This document shows positions 35,330 through 40,627 of a stretch of 40,627 nt of DNA, piece by piece. Below the pieces are notes generated by a model. It saw only the letters and a list, made by a program, of their open reading frames with translations, searched no databases and was not told where the DNA came from. The stretch covers positions 1 through 40,627 of the forward strand of contig CANJOT010000007.1 of NCBI GenBank assembly GCA_947475815.1, written 5' to 3'. A program made the position numbers and the translations under genes. How positions within the stretch are numbered: the first letter of the stretch is position 1; every line of letters begins with the position of its first letter. Source of the DNA: Burkholderiales bacterium (GTDB lineage Bacteria > Pseudomonadota > Gammaproteobacteria > Burkholderiales > Burkholderiaceae_D).

Positions 35330-36718
35330 TCATGAAACCTTGTTGATCGGAAAACTCTTGACGTATTCGGCCGCCTTGCTGGCGTCGAATTCCTTGCCCA
35401 TGATCCTGAACTTCGGGCTGGCGCCTTCGGGATACTTCATGCCCAGCTCTTTCATGGTTTTTTTGGCGTCGGTCAGCAAAAATACCTTGTCGGCGATCTG
35501 CTTGTAATTGACTTCGCCCTTGATGTAACCCCAGCGTTTCATTTGCGTGAGGATCCACACGGCCATGCTGTCCCACGGCATCGGGTCAAAATCGGCGCGA
35601 TCGGGCACGGTCTTGATGTTGCCAAGACCGTCGGCGAACTTGCCGGTCAGCACCTGCGCAATCACTGCCTCCGGCTGATTGAGATATTGGGTCGGCGCAA
35701 TCACCTTGGCGATCAACTCGCGGTTTTTCGGATCGCGCGCCATGGCCGCCGAATTCAATACCGCACGGTACAGGGCGGCGAAGGTGTTGGGATTCTTCTG
35801 GATGAATTCGGTGCTCGTGCCAAACGCGCAGCAGGGATGGCCGTTCCACAGGTCCTTGGTGAGCAGGTGGATGAAACCCACCTCGTCATAGACGGCGCGC
35901 TGGTTAAATGGATCGGGTCCGAGGAAACCATCGATGTTGCCGGCGCGCAGGTTGGCCACCATTTCAGCCGGCGGCACGACCCGCAACTGCACATCGGTAT
36001 CAGGGTTCAGGCCTGCCTCGGCAAGGTAATAGCGCAGCAGGAAATTATGCATGCTGTATTCAAAGGGAATGGCAAACTTGAAACCCTTCCAGTTTTTGGG
36101 ATCGCGGTTGTCCTTATGTTTGAGCGACAGGGTGATCGCCTGACCGTTGACGTTCTGGATGGTCGCAACGTTCATGGGAGTGGCATTCGAGCCCAGACCC
36201 ATCGAGATGGCCAGCGGCATCGGGCTCAGAAAATGCGAAGCGTCGTATTCCTTGTTGATCATCTTGTCGCGAACCAGAGCCCAGCCGGCGGTCTTGTTCA
36301 ACTCGACGTTGAGCCCCTGCTTACGATAGAACCCAAGCGGATGGGCCATGATCAGGGGCGTGGCGCAGGTGATCGGAATGAAGCCGATTTTCAGGTCGGT
36401 CTTTTCCAGCTTGCCCTTTTCCTGGGCCATGGCCTGCAGGCTTGCCAGCGGCAACACGCTGGCAATCGCCGCCATGGCGGTGCGCTGGCCGACGGCGCGC
36501 AGGAAATTGCGGCGCGTGCGTTCTTCCGGGAACAGGGCACGTACCGCCGCCGCTTCGATGAAGTCGCGTGACATCACCTCGATGTCGCTGGCCCGGCTGG
36601 CCATCGCAGCGGCGGAAGCCGCATCGTGCTCGGCATTGCTGGCATGCTGGCCACAGGCGCAGCCGCCCAGGCGCGATACCGTGGAGTACGGACGGCAGAT
36701 GTTGTCGTCTTCATTCAT
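35330..36718 (-). CDS. CmpA/NrtA-family ABC transporter substrate-binding protein, Tat-exported, in the cyanase cluster
   Basis: ORF 35330..36787 trimmed to ATG at 36718; twin-arginine 'RTRRNFLRAVG', 'KTDLKIGFIPITCATPLIMAHPLGFYRKQGLNVEL', 'GFLGPDPFNQRAVYDEVGFIHLLTKDLWNGHPCCAFG'. Confidence 0.93.
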   Translation of the reverse strand: MNEDDNICRPYSTVSRLGGCACGQHASNAEHDAASAAAMASRASDIEVMSRDFIEAAAVRALFPEERTRRNFLRAVGQRTAMAAIASVLPLASLQAMAQEKGKLEKTDLKIGFIPITCATPLIMAHPLGFYRKQGLNVELNKTAGWALVRDKMINKEYDASHFLSPMPLAISMGLGSNATPMNVATIQNVNGQAITLSLKHKDNRDPKNWKGFKFAIPFEYSMHNFLLRYYLAEAGLNPDTDVQLRVVPPAEMVANLRAGNIDGFLGPDPFNQRAVYDEVGFIHLLTKDLWNGHPCCAFGTSTEFIQKNPNTFAALYRAVLNSAAMARDPKNRELIAKVIAPTQYLNQPEAVIAQVLTGKFADGLGNIKTVPDRADFDPMPWDSMAVWILTQMKRWGYIKGEVNYKQIADKVFLLTDAKKTMKELGMKYPEGASPKFRIMGKEFDASKAAEYVKSFPINKVS

Positions 36719-36833
36719 GATGGCAGGGCCTCGAAGGTAAGATGAGAAAGGTGGTTGGAGAGCACGTGCAGGACAGATCCGGGGCAAGCAAGATCAATGC
36801 AAGGTCGGCAGGTTTCGGCTGCCGGTCTTCGTT

Positions 36834-37994
36834 TCAGGCAGATGTTTCCTCCTCGGCCATTCGGGCAATCTCCTTGCGCAGGTGTTTGATCGCCGGCGTG
36901 ACGATGGCGACGAAATGGGACTCGCGCACACGCCGCTGCACTGGCGAGCGCATCAGGTAACCACGAGCGCCCTGATGCATCAGTGCGGACTGGGCGGCGC
37001 GCAGGCAGAGTTCGGCGCCATCCGCGCGCGCCGCAAGCACTCTGGCAAAAAATACCGGCGACTCGTCCATGGGCGTCAACGCCAGTTTCATCACGCAGTC
37101 GGTCAGGGCATCAAGCTCGGCCTGCAGCGCGGCGGGACGATCATCAAGAAACTGGTTGACGTGCCCCAGCCGCGCCTCGACGGCCAGCATGGAATCGATG
37201 GACCCCTGCGCCACACCGACCGCCATGCCACACTGCAGCATCACGAAGCCGGCACGAATGCGGGCGATGAACGGCCGCGCCGGATCGGCAATGATCTCCT
37301 TGACGCCGACCACGTGGTTCTTCAGGGAAACCGCAAAGGTGGCCGTGCCTTCCATGCCGGAAAAACCCGGACAGCGGCGCAAGGTCACGCCCGGGTTGTC
37401 GCAGCGCAGCAGGAACATCAACTCGCGTGTGCCCGACTCGCCCTCGGCGACACTGCCCTGCACTGCCGCGATGGCGCCGCAATAATGGTCGCCGCTCAGG
37501 TTGCTGACCCAGGGCAAGCTTCCATTGACGACATACCCTCCGGGCACCGGCGTCGCCTTGAGCAGGAGTTCTTCGATGCCGGCGTAGCTCTTCATCGGAT
37601 TGGACAATCCCGTGCCGCCCATGCCGTCACCACGCACATGACGGCTGAGCACCGCCCCGGTCAGCGCGGCATTGCCCGACTGTTGCAGGTACAAACCGCA
37701 CACGACCTGACACCACATCATGAATCCGGTCGCGCCGCAGACCCGCGACACTTCGGCCATGGCGCGGATCGCCAGACCGTAGTCGCCAGGGCCGGCGGGA
37801 CTGTCGAGATGTGCGCTCATCGCCCCAAGAGCGGCCAGTTCCTGCAGCAGGTCCTTGGGATATGCGCCACGGTCAATGGCCTCGGCGCGGCCGGCCAGCG
37901 GGCCGGCCGCCAGAGCGCGTACTGCGGCCAGCAAGGCCTCCCCGGAGCACAGCGGGGTCTCGGGCGACGTCACGGGAAGGTCAGCATGGTTCAC
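36834..37994 (-). CDS. Acyl-CoA dehydrogenase-like flavoprotein
   Basis: 'GAMSAHLDSPAGPGDYGLAIRAMAEVSRVCGATGFMMWCQVVCGLYLQQSGN', 'PFIARIRAGFVMLQCGMAVGVAQGSIDSML'; GTG at 37994 with GAGGAG 7 nt upstream preferred over the ORF 5' end 38009. Confidence 0.85.
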   Translation of the reverse strand: MNHADLPVTSPETPLCSGEALLAAVRALAAGPLAGRAEAIDRGAYPKDLLQELAALGAMSAHLDSPAGPGDYGLAIRAMAEVSRVCGATGFMMWCQVVCGLYLQQSGNAALTGAVLSRHVRGDGMGGTGLSNPMKSYAGIEELLLKATPVPGGYVVNGSLPWVSNLSGDHYCGAIAAVQGSVAEGESGTRELMFLLRCDNPGVTLRRCPGFSGMEGTATFAVSLKNHVVGVKEIIADPARPFIARIRAGFVMLQCGMAVGVAQGSIDSMLAVEARLGHVNQFLDDRPAALQAELDALTDCVMKLALTPMDESPVFFARVLAARADGAELCLRAAQSALMHQGARGYLMRSPVQRRVRESHFVAIVTPAIKHLRKEIARMAEEETSA

Positions 37995-38005
37995 TGTCAC
38001 GCTCC

Positions 38006-38572
38006 TCAATCGGCCAGGTTGATGGTGAACGGGATCGGATTGCGCATGCTGTTGGCAACCGGCGAGTAGAAATTGGCCTGCTGCACAATCTCATTGAGCA
38101 CTTCGCGCGCTGCATCGCCCTCCACCAGCACCTTGACGCGGATCGCCTGAAAGCCCATTTCGGCAGATTGTTTCTGCGCGCCGCCAGCGCCCCACGCAGC
38201 GGGATTGCCGATGTCGCCTTCAAGGAATACTTCCAGCCGGCTGAGCCTGACCTGCTTCCAGGTCGCCACGGCCGTGATGCCCACGGCCAGGCATCCGCCA
38301 AGGCCGGACAGCACGATCTCACCGGGTGCGGGAGCCGTGTCCTGACCAAACAGATGGAGCGGCTCGTCGACCACCACAGGCTGATGGTTGCCGACCTGAC
38401 TGAGCGAGCGGTACTGGCCTTCCATGACCGTGTGCACCTTGTTGGTGCCACGGCTGGCCGGGTTGTTGCGGCCTTTCTCGGCGAAGGTACTCAGGCCAGC
38501 GGGGTCGATGGGACGCAGCCAGGTTTTGACAGTCGTGACGGGTACGGCCGAATCAGCGCTGGTGATGGACAC
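38006..38572 (-). CDS. OsmC family protein
   Basis: 'GEIVLSGLGGCLAVGITAVATWKQVRLSRLEVFLEGDIGNP...MGFQAIRVKVLVEGDAAREVLNEIVQQANFYSPVANSMRNPIPFTINL'. Confidence 0.92.
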   Translation of the reverse strand: MSITSADSAVPVTTVKTWLRPIDPAGLSTFAEKGRNNPASRGTNKVHTVMEGQYRSLSQVGNHQPVVVDEPLHLFGQDTAPAPGEIVLSGLGGCLAVGITAVATWKQVRLSRLEVFLEGDIGNPAAWGAGGAQKQSAEMGFQAIRVKVLVEGDAAREVLNEIVQQANFYSPVANSMRNPIPFTINLAD

Positions 38573-38791
38573 AACATACTCCTGAGAATGAATGGGTTGG
38601 AAAATTCGTGCTTTGCATTGTCAACAATTCAAGTGCCATGCCAACATCTGGCAATGGCCAAGAATGATTTACAACCCTATGATCAGATTGAGTATTTTTG
38701 TTCAGTATGCCAGCTCAGAGCCCTCCGCAATGTGGCAAACCGCCCGTGACGGGCGCACCAATTGAAACCATTTTGAAGCCAATTTGTAAAC

Positions 38792-38818
38792 AAAACGGGG
38801 CGCATCGCGCCCCGTTTT
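38792..38818. terminator. Rho-independent terminator, effective at least for the minus-strand gene 38845..39504
   Basis: AAAACGGGGCGC ATC GCGCCCCGTTTT, perfect 12-bp arms with flanking A and T runs. Confidence 0.92.
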
Positions 38819-38844
38819 CATGCAGCCCTGATCGACCTTAACCT

Positions 38845-39504
38845 TCAGTATGACTTGGGCACGCTGCCATTTTTGCCCAGCGATACCGAGCCGGTACTCA
38901 GGCTGCCATCGGCCGCCTTGACGATCGCCACCAGCGCGTGTGCGCCGGGAACGATGAGGCTGCGATCAACCTGTTCAAGCAGCGTCACGGGCAGGTTGGC
39001 CGGAATCGTGGCGCGCTTCTCACCATCCTTGTATTTGAGCATGACGCTACGCGCACCCGAGGCGTCCATGACCTTGGCGACGGTGGCATTGGTCATGGTG
39101 TTGCGCGATGGCACCGGGTCATCCATGACACTGGCGACGGTCGCGTTGGTCATGGTATTGCCAGTCGCCGGCATTGGGCGGTGTCCATCGCCAACACCAC
39201 GCATGCTTTCCGGAAAGACATTGACGCGCGTTGCCACCAGCGAGCCATCAGCCTGCAGGTCGGCGGTGACTGCGAGATAAAAGCCGGGCTTGATGGCCGC
39301 GGGCAAGATCTGCGAGACCACCAGCACGCGCAGCGAGTCGGCCAGCTTGACGTTCATGGTCTCCCCGGTGGTGGCTTTGAACGTCACGTTCGACCCATTC
39401 ACGGCAACGACATCAGCGGCAATGCGCGGCACACCCTGGGCCGCAGCACCCCCCACACCACCCGACAGCAGCACCACACCCAGCAGGGACAATATTTTAT
39501 TCAT
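38845..39504 (-). CDS. Secreted protein of unknown function with an internal tandem duplication
   Basis: ORF 38845..39633 trimmed to ATG at 39504: MNKILSLLGVVLLSGGVGGAAAQ signal peptide; 'VVAVNGSNVTFKATTGETMNVKLADSLRVLVV'; repeats 'NTMTNATVASVMDD' and 'NTMTNATVAKVMDA'. Confidence 0.85.
   Translation of the reverse strand: MNKILSLLGVVLLSGGVGGAAAQGVPRIAADVVAVNGSNVTFKATTGETMNVKLADSLRVLVVSQILPAAIKPGFYLAVTADLQADGSLVATRVNVFPESMRGVGDGHRPMPATGNTMTNATVASVMDDPVPSRNTMTNATVAKVMDASGARSVMLKYKDGEKRATIPANLPVTLLEQVDRSLIVPGAHALVAIVKAADGSLSTGSVSLGKNGSVPKSY
39065..39162 (-). repeat. Tandem repeat with a 57-bp period inside the secreted protein gene
   Basis: tccatgaccttggcgacggtggcattggtcatggtgttgc and tccatgacactggcgacggtcgcgttggtcatggtattgc, offset 57 bp (19 codons). 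Confidence 0.88.
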
Positions 39505-39650
39505 CTGATCATCCGGTGAAAAGTTAAGGAACAGCGAAGAGAACAGCGGGCGCCGTGCAACCACTACCGCTGAAAAGGCATAAAATCTGCCTATAAACAT
39601 GACAGGGAGCTTACCACTGCCCGGATGACACATCTAGGGAGATCAAACTC

Positions 39651-40619
39651 ATGAAAATTCGTTCCATCGCGACGCTGATTGTTTTGACCGGCTGCGCCAC
39701 GCTGCCCGTCTGCGCCAGCGCCCAGCAGGATTACCCGAACAAACCGATCCGCGTGATTTCCAATCTGGCCGCCGGCGCCACGCCCGACATCATGATGCGT
39801 GCCCTCGGCCCGACCTTTCAGGCCATGCTCGGTCAGCCGATCATCATGGACAACAAAGCGGGCGCCAGTGGCCGGATTGCCTTTGAGTATGTCGCCAAGG
39901 CGCCGGCCGACGGCTACACCATTCTGGTATCCAACCAGAATCTGGCCACCGCAACGGCCTTCATGAAAGACCTGAGCTTCGACCCGGTCAGCGACCTGCC
40001 GCCGATTTCCATCGTCGCGTCAACACAGCTGATGTATGCCGCCAACACACAGCAGCCGTATAAAACCTTCCCCGACATGGTGGCCTACGCCAAGGCGAAC
40101 CCGGGCAAGGTATTCCAGGGACATGGCGGTGTGCAAACGACGCAGAACCTGTTCATGCTCGCCATCAATCAGAAATACGGCACACAGCTGACGGGCGTGC
40201 CCTACAAGGGCGGCTCGCCGCAGATGTGGCTGGCGGCCTACCAGAACGAAACCCAGCTGTCGTTTTTTACTGAAACGGCAGTCACCACCAACATCGCCCG
40301 CGTCACGCCGATAGCCGTCACCGGCGACCGTCGCCTGACGACCTACCCGAACGTGCCAACTTTCAATGAACTAGGCCTGCCACAGGTGATCGGTGTGGAA
40401 TACATAGTGCACGTGCCCCGAGGCACGCCGCAGGCCATCATCGACAAGCTGCGCGCCGCCATCAATGCCGGCGTGCAGAAGCAGGAGGTCAAGGATGCGT
40501 TCAGCAAGACCGGTCTGACCGCCGTCGGCTCCACCGCGGCACTGGCAGCGCAGCGCCATGCCGAATACACGCGCTTTTTCACCGAGATGGGCAAGACGTT
40601 CAATATCCAGCCGGAGTAA
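39651..40619 (+). CDS. TctC/Bug family substrate-binding protein
   Basis: 'YPNKPIRVISNLAAGATPDIMMRALGPTFQAMLGQPIIMDNKAGASGRIAFEYVAKAPADGYTIL', 'VPTFNELGLPQVIG'. Confidence 0.93.
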   Translation: MKIRSIATLIVLTGCATLPVCASAQQDYPNKPIRVISNLAAGATPDIMMRALGPTFQAMLGQPIIMDNKAGASGRIAFEYVAKAPADGYTILVSNQNLATATAFMKDLSFDPVSDLPPISIVASTQLMYAANTQQPYKTFPDMVAYAKANPGKVFQGHGGVQTTQNLFMLAINQKYGTQLTGVPYKGGSPQMWLAAYQNETQLSFFTETAVTTNIARVTPIAVTGDRRLTTYPNVPTFNELGLPQVIGVEYIVHVPRGTPQAIIDKLRAAINAGVQKQEVKDAFSKTGLTAVGSTAALAAQRHAEYTRFFTEMGKTFNIQPE

Positions 40620-40627
40620 ACAGCGCA

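Noticed and set aside
36882-38069. 395-aa plus-strand ORF opposite the acyl-CoA dehydrogenase gene
   Set aside because: Antisense shadow; His/Arg/Gln-rich translation with no family similarity.
38635-38658. Imperfect inverted repeat GCCATGCCA...TGGCAATGGC upstream of the OsmC gene
   Set aside because: Arms need a gap to pair; too weak to call without conservation data.
1-40627. CRISPR arrays, prophage, transposons, tRNA or rRNA genes
   Set aside because: No regularly spaced repeats, transposase or phage-like ORFs, or tRNA/rRNA-like sequence were recognised on either strand.

Overview
The window is a high-GC chromosomal segment, probably from a betaproteobacterium of the Burkholderiales (inferred from seven TctC/Bug-type solute-binding proteins and overall gene style). 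No rRNA, tRNA, transposase, phage or CRISPR features were seen. Coding density is high and the genes look intact. Main blocks, left to right: (i) a BenD-like SDR dehydrogenase, a Bug protein, a YcaO (RimO-accessory type) protein, an SMP-30/gluconolactonase, a second Bug protein and an NTF2/SnoaL-like protein; (ii) a polar amino-acid ABC importer operon with an embedded class I/II aminotransferase, next to a LysR regulator and a hydantoinase/oxoprolinase A+B pair; (iii) a Lys-rich micro-ORF, a DUF2892-like membrane protein with a large extra helical domain, a DedA protein with a small membrane-protein partner, and an HpcH/HpaI aldolase; (iv) four clustered Bug proteins followed by an isochorismatase-like hydrolase, three overlapping class III CoA-transferases, a FAS1-like/MaoC hydratase, a LysR regulator and an MmgE/PrpD protein; (v) PhnA and a cyanate module (NrtA/CynA-type Tat-exported binding protein, permease, ATPase, cyanase) ending in an unusual GAF-Fis regulator with no AAA+ domain; (vi) an acyl-CoA dehydrogenase-like protein with an OsmC protein, a secreted protein with an internal 19-aa duplication, and a seventh Bug protein. 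The best leads are the CoA-transferase triplet in which one paralogue seems to lack the catalytic Asp, the GAF-Fis regulator coupled to cyanase, shared inverted-repeat motifs in two intergenic regions flanking the LysR gene, and the orphan Bug proteins. All family calls are by eye from the translations; no database search was run.
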